A stretch of 64,000 bases of DNA, taken from assembly GCA_021613335.1 (NCBI GenBank), contig JAJTWR010000308.1, positions 3,082,001-3,146,000 on the forward strand. Direction: 5' to 3'. Origin of the DNA: Whitmania pigra (Eukaryota > Annelida > Clitellata > Hirudinida > Haemopidae). Positions 51,340 through 63,898 of the stretch are shown piece after piece. The notes under the pieces are model-generated. The model saw only the letters and a program-made list of their open reading frames with translations, ran no database searches and was not told the DNA's origin. Every line of letters starts with the position of its first letter. The first letter of the stretch is position 1. The translations under genes and the position numbers were made by a program.

Positions 51340-52140
51340 CATCAGTTTTTTTTCAAAATTTTGCGACATCTTTTAAAAAAAATCAAATTTATAAAATTGA
51401 AACTGGATAAAATAATAATTTGCACCATTAATGCGGTTAGAACTTGCGAAATGTTAAAATAATGTTACATTTGTCTAAGAAGTGCAAATTTCAAGACTAA
51501 GCAAACTTTCATTTACGGTTAAAACTTTTTATGGTTAAAAGTTTTTGCAAGTCATAATTTTAGTAAAGAACACGAATTATGAAAGATATGTGATGCACGT
51601 GCTAATCTATGAAAGTAATTAAGTGATTAATCAAAACAAATTATTGGATAAATATACGTAAAAAACTTTTATTTTTCCGGAAACTTTAGACGCTTAAAAA
51701 CTTTTCATGTTTCGCCTCGTTTGTTATGGGTGATACAGACGTGGTGAGTGCTCGGTAGACTTTGTGGGCGTTTGCGTTAGTTAAAATTGTCAAGAGATTT
51801 GGCAGTTGATCTAGTCCAAATCATCCTAACTATGCAACGGACTTTAATCAAATAAATAAAAAAAAATTAGTAGTTGATCTTTTCCTAAATGACCCAATCA
51901 AAAAAATGGTATTTCAATGTAGTAGAAGCTTATGGAATTTGTCAACTTGATCCTAATAATGTCATTGGCTACTATGCAAGTAATCACCAAACAAACATGT
52001 TTTTTTTTGTTAAAGTCTTGTGTTTTCTGCATAAATTTCAATGAAATTATTGGAAATAGTTTATTATGCAAATCGCAGACGATTGTACATTTTCCCTGTT
52101 CCGTGTGCCCTCTATCGTAGGGCGCACGCCTATTGGTCAG
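51340..52140 (+). pseudogene. partial, decayed duplicate of the STARD10 5' region
   Basis: The block at 51421-51810 matches 52380-52780 in order: GCACCATTAATG, AGTAATTAAGTGATTAAT, ATTATTGGATAAATAT, then the leader segments with GTGGGCGT and TTAAAATTGTCA. After this the first coding exon is missing. At 51887-51985 there is a degenerate copy of STARD10 exon 2: CTAAATGACCCAATC, AATGTAGTAGAAGCTTATG, then GGCTACTATGCAAGTAAT with the same donor. The exon copy has lost bases and its frame. It is a non-functional tandem duplicate about 0.96-1.3 kb upstream of the working gene. Confidence 0.8.
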
Positions 52141-52800
52141 CTATATGATGCACCAGAAATTGACTAAAGTAGATATCATTTTATTTTCTTTTTGAATATT
52201 GGTTGTTTTAATTAGGCGTTATGAGAGCGAAATAAAAAAATCCTGCTTGATATTATTAATGTAAAGCGTCACAATGAATTATGAGTTAGGATGAGAAAAT
52301 TTGCCATATGTTCAACAATCCTTTTTTTGTCGTATTTTTTTAAAAATATAAATCAAAATTAAAAAAAGATGAATTAATAAATTGCACCATTAATGAGGTA
52401 TGAACCTGTAATAAGAGCTAAGACGAATTTTTAAAATAGTGTTACATTAATCTAAGTAATTTCAGGATTAAGTAAACATTTATTTAAGCTCGAAACTTAA
52501 TAGGTCTTAATATAATAAGTAACCTGGAAGTTAGGTAACGCACCTGCTGAAATTTATGAAAGTAATTAAGTGATTAATTTAAAAAATTATTGGATAAATA
52601 TATTAAATAAATATACAAAAGAAGTACTATTACTTTTGCGATTACTTTTGACGAAAGTCAAGAACTTTGCTTATTAGGGGCCGTAAGCGTCAGCCGTTTG
52701 GTATAGGTGATGTGGATATAAGGTGTGCTCTCAGTGGGTTTCGTGGGCGTCTACTCTAGTTAAAATTGTCACGGGATTTGGTTGTTGATCAGTTGATACA

Positions 52801-54356
52801 ATGAAACTTGGCGAAGTTAGAGTTGCGGATGATTCAGACTTTGTAAAACTACGTAATCTGTGCGAAAATCATAATGACTGGAAAGTTGAATACGACAAGA
52901 ATCATACGACGGTTTGGTCTCGAACCTCTGATCTAAGTGACTTCAAGATGATCAAGGTTATATTTTAGATTGTTGTCGTCTTTATCGACTATACATTTAC
53001 GTTCGGGGATATGATGTGACATTTGTTTCCACAAAAACTTAATTTCTTATGAATCTGAAGTAGTGATCTGATGTAATTTCATTTTTTTATTAAATTGTAA
53101 TTTCAGATTAAGGGAGTTTTTTCAGACGTTTCTGCTGCCACAGTTTTTGATGTCCTAAATGACCCAATCTACCGAAAAAAATGGGATTTAAATGTAGTAG
53201 AAGCTTATGAAATTTGCCAACTTGGTCCTAATAATGACATTGGCTACTATGCAAGTAATTACCAAACATACACGTTTTTTTGTTAATTCATTAAATGAAT
53301 TAAAAAGTAAATTATGTTTACCTATCATAATAATTTATATAGTGAAAGTCCCAAAACCCTTAAAGAACAGGGATTTTGTTACTGAGAGATCCTGGTTGGT
53401 ACTTGGAAATGAATATCTCATCTTTAACCACTCAGTCAATCACGCTGTTAGTTTGTTTTCTGCGGTTGACATTATTTGTTCAATCATTTCAGTGGACAAT
53501 TTCTCTTTTTTTTAAAACAATTTTAGAGCCTTCCTCCAAAGAAGAATTTCATCAGAGGCATCTCATACCTCACTGGATACCAAATTCTTTCAACTGTGAA
53601 TGATTCAAATAAAACTGGGACACAGGTCTCTTACATAACCCAGTCTGATCCAAGAGGTTTCCATTAACTTCCTTTTTGCATGTTTTTTTTTGTATAATAT
53701 CAAATTAAATGTATTGGATAAGTTCTATCAACTTGATAGACTGAGTATCAGATTGGAATATCAAATTGATTTATCATCTAAGCTCTAATGAACATCTCAT
53801 GTCAAACATCTTCATCACCAGTACATCCACTTAAATTGTCCAAACTGCAGTGGTGGATTTAGGGGGAATTGAGGGCCATGGCCTCCATGATTTTTAAAAT
53901 TTAAAAATGAATTAAATTTATATTATTTTAGTAATTTATGACTTTTTGGCAAAATATTAATGCCCCACCATCAGTGTTCTAAATCCTCCCTGATGAACTG
54001 CACATTACATTTGTAATTTTGCAGGTAAACTGCCATCATGGGCTGTTAATAAGGCCGCAAAGATTGTTGCCCCAAAGGTATTTATCAATTGTTCACTTTT
54101 TGAACTCAGGTTCTTACTGGATACAACCTGTTTGCAGGTGCTTTCAAAACTGCACAAGGCCTGCAAAGGATACAACACATGGAAGGAGGCCAACAAACCG
54201 GAATGGAAGCCTTGGTTGTTTCCCGAGCAGAACGACCTGCCGAGGATAAACTACGACGACGTCCTCCCTTTTGACTTGAAGGAGTCGACTGAAGTCATCG
54301 ACGAGACGGAGGCTTTGGAAGACTCAACAGATGAAGACCTGAAGGTCGAGGAATAA
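52801..54356 (+). CDS. STARD10: START-domain lipid-transfer protein (STARD10-like)
   Basis: Family members bind phosphatidylcholine and phosphatidylethanolamine in a hydrophobic cavity and move them between membranes. Six exons join in phase: 52801-52956, 53107-53254, 53343-53446, 53527-53656, 54025-54077 and 54138-54356, for 269 residues (human 291). The START domain fills most of the protein: DVLNDPIYRKKWDLNVVEAY, NDIGYYAMKVPKPLKNRDF, SWLVLGNEYLIFNHSVNH, YLTGYQILSTV and SYITQSDPRGKLPSWAVNK. After the final helix (KACKGYNTWKEANKP) comes an acidic tail (DSTDEDLKVEE), as in STARD10, whose tail holds casein kinase II sites. PCTP lacks this tail. The start ATG is the first in a leader shared with the upstream duplicate. 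Confidence 0.94.
53850..53990. repeat. MITE-like repeat, copy 2
   Basis: In STARD10 intron 4. Starts GGTGGATTTAGGGGGAATTG, then GGGCCATGGCCTCC, and ends GCCCCACCATCAG, then TTCTAAATCCTCCC. The outer GGATTTAG and CTAAATCC are an inverted pair. Same plan as the copy at 47637-47930. Confidence 0.55.
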
Positions 54357-55165
54357 AGAAAGCAAACGAGAAATGTCATTCCATTCAAAGTTATTCCTTT
54401 TGATCATTATCACAATCCTGTCATTCAGTGTAAGCGCTCTCTGGTAACGGTGTCTATCATTTCCTAGTCTAATAATGAATTTTTCCACTTGTTTGTCTAC
54501 ATTCACGACCTTAAATCTACTTCGAAGCAAGCATGAAGTGTCATGGTCGGCATGGATACGGTCCTATCAATATTAGATATGTGCCTTTTTTGCCATCTTG
54601 CAAGACTCATTTGTGTAAGAACTTGATCTTCTCAATTGCTGATTTTTGTGTAATTACTTAATGGTGATGGCATTTATATGCAAATTGCTCATAGCATCTC
54701 ATTTTGTGTTGGGCATAGATGGAGTTTGAAAACACATCTAAATCATCTATTGCTTGGTTTCTTTAAGTTCTTGACACTTTTTAGAAGGACTACATTTATA
54801 AGCAATACCGCTTTGCAAAACTCAGTGACGCTAAAACTCTGAATGTCAGGACAAGACAATGTACAATAAGATTACTTTATTTCATTTTGTAACAAGACAT
54901 ATTAATATTAGTAAAAACTCCTGTCAATTAAGAATAAAAGTTCATCGTGAAGTGATTTTGTGAGAATCATCTTTAAGATGTGATCTACAGTTCAACAAAA
55001 GTTTGGTTTTTTACATCAGGAGTTAACTTCAGTGCAGCTTCCGATTTTTGTTGTCTTTAGGTGCGACATAGGAAATTTCACGCGATCTTCTCTTTTTGTT
55101 CGTTCCATTGCGACTGAAGTCAAATTTACGAATTGTAGAAAAAGAAGCATCTTATTCTCTTATAT
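54357..55165. other. region between converging STARD10 and TOPBP1 3' ends
   Basis: AT-rich 3' UTR sequence of two genes that face each other. AATAAA occurs on the + strand near 54934 and could end STARD10. No other feature seen. Confidence 0.45.
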
Positions 55166-58100
55166 TTAATGTAAAGCCACTAACTTCAAGACGACTAGGG
55201 CTTCGGGCACATAAAAGTTTTTTGGCTCTGTTTGTTCCGGATCGGTAAGACAACTGGCAATGTATTCGGGCTTGAGGCAGTGGGCCCCTGAGGAAACCAT
55301 CTTTTCGTAGTCCACCTGAGATAATTTGTGCCATTTATGCAGCTTATTGTGCTCATCATTAAATTATAAGAACGTGATGTTTGGATTCACACAGAAATCC
55401 AATGTTTTTAAATATGCTTAAAAGGACATCGAAATGGTGACATGAGACTAGAAATATTGGTAGTGTATGCTTATATAAATACATGCACATTATTGCTGAA
55501 TCCAATGTTTTGTATATTTGCAAATTTTGTATATATGATATATGAGCAACTGCACTTAATTTGAAAGGCTGAGATAGCCTGTTTTGCAAAGTTGATGCAT
55601 TGAGAAAGCCTGATGGTAAAAGAACTATGGCCATGGCATGTGCAATAATTTTATGTTGTAAAATAATCCAGTCTTGCGGCTTCAACGTAATTCATCGTGG
55701 ATGATCCACCAACCGAGATTGAAATGTTCTTCGTCTCGATGAATGCGTGCGTTACTCCTTGATCTTCCCAGTTCTCTCTAAATTGAAACCAAAGATAATA
55801 TTTATTCTCTTAAGACATTAAATAATGTGCAAAGATCAACGAACTTGTTGGAGACGATAACTGCACCACCTGTAGACAACAGACGAGAAAAACCTTCTCC
55901 TTTTTTTGGGTCCATCACGAGCAGACATCTCCAACCTGAAAAAGCTCCTCTGTTGTCTTTTTCATTCTGTTGGAGAGAAACTCACCTTATTTCATAATCA
56001 GCAACAAGATTAAAATTTATAAAACCTTGTAGTTTAAAAATATTATAAGTTTTGGGAAGCAACCTGTAGCTTAAGTCTCCACAACTGAGCGGAATGCGCA
56101 AGTTTCACCTCTTGAGAATTGAGGTTAGGGTGTTTGTCTAAGATGCTTTTTGAGCCCCATTCGTAATTCTCTTCCTGGAAGAACAAATGGACTCAAATGA
56201 AATGACCAACTTATGTTGCAGATAAAAAATTCCTTTGAATTAGTTTAAAACATTTTGTAGCCTTAACAATCTGTAATGTAACCATCTAAAGCAAATGGCT
56301 CGATATTGTTTAGAATTAGAGTTAGCAGCTGTAACCAACCTCAACGAAACGACCAGCTTCTTTGCAGGCGGCAAGATAAGATTTGTGAAGCACCCACTTA
56401 CCGGATGACACGCAGGCCAAGAACTTCTCGCTCCTGGAGGGATTATCTGCAGGACATTTGGAATCAAATCTAATAATTTCAAAATTTGTTATTAATTAAA
56501 TATGAAACACCAACTGGAAACAAGATGAGTGCCTGACCCTTCAGTCACTGAGGCACCAAGAGATTCAATGAAAGAAGCATATTCTTCTCTTTCCTATTCA
56601 TAATTATATGAAATACATTTAAAAATCATCATCTTCATTAAAAGTAATAAATATATACAAAATTCAAAATAATACAAATGTAACATGTAAATCATGCCTG
56701 AGGTTTGAAGCCAGAGAGCATAAACATCAAATTTTTCCTTTCTGTGGGTTTCGAACTGAGTTTATCTTCAGCAGATGAAGCCTGCAAATTAGTAATTGGC
56801 ATCTTCAAACCACCAGTGCAACTGTTTCCACCTGCCTGTGATAACATGGAAATAATTTATATTCAAATACAACATGCAAACAATGCAACACTACAAGCAA
56901 TGCCTATATCTAAATACACTTCAAAAGATACTTCGTGCCATAAAAATCACTGCTAACCTCGAGCCTGGTTGCCAAATATTCCCATGTAACCTCAACTTGT
57001 GAGGCTGGAGGGTTTGAATCTTTAACAATGATGCAAATTTAATAAATAATACATAAGATTATCACTAATTATAATTAATATTTAACATTTTAAATAAGTG
57101 CCAAACCCCACGTAATAACCTTTTTTGGTCTCAATATTTGCATCATCTTCATCTTGGTCCATCACCACTTTTAGTGAAAGATGCTTAAGTAATGAGCAGA
57201 AATAAGGAAAAGAAATTAAATGTGAACTCAAACCTTTGTTGCTGTTGTCCTCAGAACCTTTCTCGTTTTCTGTCGTTGGATTTCTTTCAGAAGTTGCTGT
57301 AAGATAACAACACGATGTGTAAAATCAAAACACTAAAAAACAACTTTCAAGCAAATGACAAACGTGTTTCCACTCCTGTCTGATGCCTTCCTTTTCGACT
57401 AGATCTGCAAGCATGAAAAGTTCTTCACCGACATCAGAAATTGAACAAATTTGCATTAACAAATCCCATTACAAACAAATTTTCATTAACAAATCCCATT
57501 ACAAACAAATTTGTATTAACAAATCCCATTACAAACAAACCTCGAGGCCTCGGTTAGTTTCTTCAGATTGTTAACAAACTCCTTCGATAAAGTACTGTCA
57601 TCCTGAATAAGAAATCATTCTCATAACACATCTCAATCAAATTACCCTTTATTAATTTTATTTTGTTTTATTCCAACTAATCACAAAAAGCAGGTCAAAT
57701 ATAAAAAATTACTTGTTCCAGGCAAAGTGCTGAGACAGGAGTACCTGATGCATCAGCAGGGTGAGAGGGAACAGATTGAGAAGTCATTGGCAGTTTAGGA
57801 GGATTCTTTGGGGTCCTCACAGGAGTTTTTGTTCCAACAATAGTCTGAAAAAAAAGTTGTTCCTATTTCTTACCAATCATTAAATGAGTTAGACATGAAT
57901 CTTTGCAAGGGTTGAAGCCATGCATACCAAAGATATGTTTCCATTGTACGTGTGAGGAAAACATTCTTCATCAACTCTTTTCTTTTGGATGCAACACTGA
58001 AAGTTTATTTTTATGAACGATCACTCTTTCAACAAATAGAAAAATCATGAACTGGAAAAACCAGGGAATGGCAATCATTACTTTAAAAAATATTTCACAC

Positions 58101-61100
58101 TTTAATATTCCAATTGCCTCGGCAACAAAAAAGATGAGAGAGTAATGGAAATACTCTAAAGGTATCCTCAGGAAACACTAAGCAGGAATTCAAAGTTTGA
58201 ATTTAATTACAAAATGAAAATGTCTTACAGCCTTCAACCACTGAGGAGAAACAATAATCTTTCCTTGTTCTCTGGCAACTCTGAACTCCCGATTCGCATC
58301 ATTTTCTTTTCCCTGGATAATCACAAACTCCCCGTTAACAGCAGGACGAACCTCGCACCGAAGAATAAGGAAATAAACCTGAAAGATGAAGTGCGTGCAG
58401 TCGGAACTGTAGCTCCACCTGCATTCGGCACCCAGTTCGACTGCCAGTTTGCTGTACTCTGTTTGGTTCTTTATCAACTTCTTGCAGACAGATATTACCA
58501 CGCCCGACAGGGGCATTTTTATCTCTGGCTGAGATGATAAAGACGATGATATGTGAAACAATTTGTGAGATGCACGATTGACTAGTAAAAGTACCTGTTG
58601 CAAGGTGATGTTCGAACATTCCTGCGAGAAGGAATCATCTCCTCCTCCATTGGTGCTGTTCTTCAATGCTATTTTTATGTTCTCAGCAAAAACTTCTTCT
58701 AGTGGCTTGAAAAGAAAAAATAATTATTGCAAAAATTTTTACTTCACATGTAGTTTCTAGTTAAACAAGCTGCAATAAAAGACAAAAATGTCTTAATATT
58801 TGAGAATTTCAGAGGTTAATGTACCAGACTAATCCTTGCATTAGGTTTGGCATTAACAACAGGAGATTGTAGACAGTCCAAAGAATTCTAAAATTGAATT
58901 AATAAAGTAGACTAACAAAAAATAAATAAATGAAATAATGACTTTACCTGGAAATTAAACCGAGGTCTGTACGGATTCCCGCTCATGAACTTGCTGGGAG
59001 TGTCATCGTCTGCCACCTTCTTCGAGTCAATGAGGGCCTAATTTGGTGGAAAATAAATTCTTTGAAGACTTCATATGGCATAAAATTTCAATTTATGAAG
59101 GTTAATTAAAATTGGATTAAAACCCATCAGAAATGACATTGCATCACCTGCACTCTTGTGGTTTTTGCCGATCCCAGGTGTAGAAAGGGAGCTGGAAATT
59201 TCAAAGCATTTTAGTTTTGCCAACCCAAACAATATAATTGCTCAAACTGCACAAATTGCCTTTGTTTTCCAAATGAGGAGACCCTTTTGAAGCAGTTGCA
59301 GTGGTTTCTGCCTTCCTCCTCTGCTGCAAGGGAGTGACTCTTTTGGACATCTCAACAGACTTTAAAGGTTTTGTGGCAACACTGGGAGTGGTGTGAGGCG
59401 ATTCAGTAATCCTCGTTTTAGCAGAGTGTGGGGACCCTTCAGTAGCTACAAGCAGCAAGCATAAAATCAATCCCCAATTTTATTTCAAAGGCAACAACTC
59501 TTAACAATATTGGCAGGACAAATATGGAAACCTACTGGTTTCTGCCCTCTGCAATGGCAAAGGAGTGACTGCTTTGGACACCTTGACAGACTTTGAAGGT
59601 TTTGTGGTGACATTGGGAGTGGTGGTGGTATGAGGTGATTCAGTTCTCTTTGTTTCAGTAGATTGTAAAGACCTTTCAGAAGCTGCAATCGGCAATCATA
59701 AAATCAAATCCCACTTCTACTTCAACTCAACAACCGTCTCATCTTTATAATTCACGATTACTGATAGGATTCATGAGTACTGATAGGATTCATGAGTACT
59801 GATAGAATTGATTTTGCAGCTACCAAACCAAATGCAATTGCATTCATAGCAATATGCAATTCAATATGAGATCACAATAACTGACATTTTAGATGACACG
59901 AAGAACATGAGCAACAATCCCAGATTTCTGTCATTCACAAAAATAATCCCAGCTTTAACTAATACTGAAATGCCTAATAATTTTTGCTAAAATTAACAAA
60001 GAGATTTTGATATAACAATTTATTGACAGGAAAAACACAATTCCTAACATCTGATTTCTTCATTCTGCTGGAATTGGTGAAGCTTTTCTGGAACTTTTTT
60101 TCCAGTTCGGGCACATTCAAAAACCCAACTAAAATTTACAATTGGATCTTATTTCCAAGACAAAAACATATTCCAAAGATAAGAAAGCCTTTACCTCTTA
60201 GACACAGTGGGTATTCCCCACTTCTGGGCTGCCTCATACTTTGGACCTTCGGGAGAATTAACCACGAGATGTGTGCAGGCCAAAAAGTTCTCTTTTCTGA
60301 CTCTCACAAAACAGTCCTGGACCCTGCATTGAAATTTTGAAATAATATAATAAAGTATTGAATAGTCCAATAAATGACTTTAACATTAAGCTGGCCAAGC
60401 ATTAAAAATTAAATTACAATTAAACAGATTATAAAGCACAGTTTGAACAAACCTTCCTCCAAGCAACTGAAGAATGTCTATGATAATATTTTTCTCCAAA
60501 CCTTGCACACCACTGAAAATACAAAATAAAATAAAATTTGCATAAAACAAAACAACCAAAATAAGATTTTTTAACCTGATAGAAAGAACACAATCCTTAA
60601 GTGGTTGACAGTTTGGCAGAATTGTGAGTGGCTTGAAAATTTCAAGACCATCAAAGGGAAGAAGTGTTGATTCTTCGATGCACATGTTCTTAAATGATTT
60701 GAATGTTCTTAAATGACTGAATGTGCTTAAATGATTGAATGTTCTTAAATGACTTGAATGTTCATAAATGATTTGAATGTTCATAAATGATTTAAATGTT
60801 TTTAAATTATTTGAATGTTCTTAAATGATTTGAATGTTCTCAACAGTTGTTTAAATAAAATGAATCATTGTTGATGGTTACTTAAATGATCTGAGTGAAC
60901 AAAATCATATTTGCGAAATCATCAAATACAACGACAAGGCAGACACTAACCACCCATGCTGTCGTGACTACTTCGTCGACAGTCCTCGTAACGGGACAAC
61001 CCTCGATCGGAACGACTCCCACGTTTGCAACCTTCCTAGAGTTCAGGGGCAACACCTTCCCTCCAAACTCCTCGATCTCCTTCGTCAGTTCATCCATGAA

Positions 61101-63898
61101 TTCTCGGTGGAAGATCACGAACGTCAAACCAGCAAAAATGTTGTCATTTTCGTCACCATCTGATAAACAAAAATTATATTAAATCCACATTGGTGTAATA
61201 AAACCAGGAATAATTTATAGTTCAAATGAAATTTTCAATGTTTCTCTCGGAAAAGATGGAATGAGAAAAAACAACCGTGATCCATCGTGGTGTGTTCGGG
61301 TGCAGAAGTTTCCACGTTCCGAGCAGATTTTTCGACCATTTTTGCAGGCGCCATCATGGTGCTCTCGGCAAATTCATTGCCTGAAAAAATCATCAAAAAT
61401 CAAAAATTAGCTTGGAAACTTTGATGATCACCACAATATTTATCAATTAACCAATGCCAGTTCTAAAAGATAAGAAAAACACCAGTGAAATACTTAGGTA
61501 ACTCAACAACTAAATATGTGAAAAGATAATTAAATAATGCATAACAGCATTTAGCATGCTTCACAAATTACATTTCTCACAAAAAATAAAATTAATCATT
61601 TCTTCAAATTCATCACAAAGGAGAAACTCACAAGTTATTTGTGGAGTGTTCTGGCTGTACATTGCCATTATTTCTAAATTATTTTCTTCATCCTCTGAAG
61701 CATCAACATTTCTGCTTGGAACTTTTACAGCAGCGGCTTTTAAACTGAAAAAAAGTATAAAATTGCCAAATGAAATCACATCATTATAAAGTTTTGGAAT
61801 TTTGAAGTCAGATAAAGACGAAGGCATTTTATATTAAAAAGTATTTATATTTAATTACACTTCTTTAATTATTCATCCATTTAATAAATGTTAAACGTTT
61901 AACGACCGATCGGAAATACTTGAAACCAAACCCTACCCTTGTGGCAGATGATCTTTCGGTTGGTTTTGAATCAAACGGAACGCATCCTCCGACAGACACT
62001 TTCCCTGTTTGAAACACTCAATTAGCCACAGGGGGGAGACAACATGGGGTCTGCAGAAATTTCATGACAACTATAAACTCCATCAACATTTTTAGAGATG
62101 TTTAAAATTCCCTTTCGAAATATATTTATGCTTGTATTACATCAAATTAAATCTAATTGGTATCACATAAAACGATATTTTAACAAGTTTCGTAAAATGA
62201 ATAAATATGATTTCAATCATTTTAATAAAATTGAATAAATATAAATGACAAACTTGTTTGGGAGTTTTGAAAGTTGTTGCCTTATTGCTTCATCAGCAAC
62301 TTCTGCAACAACATGAGAGATGGTCTCGTTGAGTTGGTTGAACCTGCAATCAATTCAAGCTTGGTTGTTAAGATGGCCATTTAAGATGGTGGACGAACAA
62401 GCATTTAACAAAATCTTCAGAGAGTGATTGAAAACATTGGAGACCAATCCATCCAACCTTGTTCCATTTCCCTTGTTGATGAGAATCCTTATTTTGTCTG
62501 AATTCTCCAACGCTGCACCACACAGGTATATCTGATTTACACAAATGTGGTGATAAATTATTCAACAAACAATCACGTGGTCAACTTATGTCAAGCATTT
62601 GTTTTTCACAGGCATATAAAATACGGCCATGTAAAGAAATATGCAACAAGGACCAAAATAACATCGACGAGCGAGGAACCTTGCATCCGTTCAAGTAACT
62701 GTCGCAAGAGGGGCGTCTGACATCGATGGCGTCCAACATACTGAGATCGTTCTTGAACGCTTGCGTGGGACGAGTTCTGCTCGCAAAAGTGTCGTTCCTC
62801 ATGGTGAATTCGGTCTCGTTGACGTGAGTCACAGATATAGAACTGAGGTTGGAAATGCTGGAAATGTCACCTGAGAAAATAGCAAAACTTTTAATAAAAA
62901 TGTACCTTGTCACAGACATAAATGTAAAATAATGATAATAATCCTAATAATAAAAATATGATGTAAACAAGAAACAAAACTAACATTCGTATCCTGTTTT
63001 ATTAGGAGTGGAAGTTGTCTTGCAGGACTTCTTGGGTTCGACAGTGTAATCGCTTTCTTCAAGGCAGTATCCTGTCTTTACCGAATCATAAACCCACTCC
63101 GGTTTTACGGTGAATATTTTCCAATCTCTGGCGAATTGATATTTTTGACCTGCAATGTCGGAGTACAATTTTAAGCGTCCACATTAAACATTTAAATTCG
63201 ACGGGGATACCTGAAGGTTCGTTGATGACGAGATGAGTGCAATCGTTGACCTTCATCATCCCATTAAATCTTCCTCCTTCGTTAACATATTTAAGACATC
63301 ACAAAGAATACAAAACATACAAAAGTTACTAATCATACCCTCCGCCTCTACGGTATCCTTTATCCGAGCCCTTTCCTGGGGTGAAAGTCCGGACGCACAA
63401 AGCGAAAACCCTCGGAACATCGGACACCTAAACCTCTCGTACCTTTCCTCGCTGGCGTGCACGATCCTTCGAACGTAAACCGACAAATGGTGAGAACTAA
63501 TGAACATGATATACAAAATTATTAAATATGCACTGAAGAATTAAATCGTTTGCTCACCTGCAACGCGAATCCGTCCAAACCGCTTGAACCCAATCCGGCA
63601 ACATGATTTTGTTCTTTCTCAGGCCGGCAACCAAATACTTTTTTGATCCAACCTCGCCAGCAATCAAGTAATTCACCTTTTCATTCATCACTTTAGTTGC
63701 TTCTCCCATCATCCATTCAACTTTCTGATTAATTTCTTTCTGAAAAAATCAAAATAAAACTGAGAATGCCGGAAGATGATTGCCGATGACCGACATCATG
63801 CAAAAGTTTACCCTCATTTCTGGAGGTATGTTTGTGCAAGTAATAACAATTCCTTTCATTGACAGCGAGTAGACTGGGTGTGTCCTTTTTGGTAGCAC
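55166..63898 (-). CDS. TOPBP1: DNA topoisomerase II-binding protein 1, 5' partial
   Basis: Multi-BRCT scaffold that activates ATR and supports replication origin firing. I joined 38 exons in phase, from 63898-63812 (LPKRTHPVYSLSMKGIVIT) to 55315-55166, giving 1365 residues; BRCT0 lies beyond the right edge. BRCT1: 63898-63558 (LIAGEVGSKKYLVAG). BRCT2: 63496-62985 (FRCPMFRGF, CTHLVINEPSGQKYQFARDW). BRCT3: 62531-61937 (IYLCGAALEN, SPLWLIECF). BRCT4: 61159-60688 (VVPIEGCPVTRTV). BRCT5: 60688-60049 (DCVLSIRSGVQGLEKN, HLVVNSPEGPKYEAAQKWG). BRCT6: 58705-58229 (GVVISVCKKLIKNQTEY, VSPQWLK). BRCT7/8: 56835-55166 (SGKWVLHKSYLAACKEAG, NYEWGSKSIL, HCLKPEYIA). Exon 57019-56958 (SQVEVTWEYLATRLE) resembles the core of the ATR-activating domain with its key Trp (codon 56984-56982). 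The two exons 59682-59536 and 59445-59248 are duplicates. The last exon is followed by an AT-rich 3' UTR. Confidence 0.93.
57443..57540. repeat. 30-bp tandem repeat in a TOPBP1 intron
   Basis: Three copies of a unit with AACAAATCCCATTACAAAC, between the exons at 57602-57541 and 57404-57364. The array ends exactly at the donor of the upstream exon (GAG then GTTTG), so one repeat edge forms that splice site. Confidence 0.8.
59757..59812. repeat. 20-bp tandem repeat in a TOPBP1 intron
   Basis: About two and a half copies of TACTGATAGGATTCATGAG. Confidence 0.8.
60680..60870. repeat. about 19-bp tandem repeat at a TOPBP1 splice acceptor
   Basis: On the minus strand the unit is close to AACATTCAAATCATTTAAG. 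The copy next to the exon forms the acceptor and first codons (CATTTAAG, then AACATGTGC). About eight to nine copies with small changes reach back into the intron toward the preceding exon (61159-60951). Confidence 0.8.
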
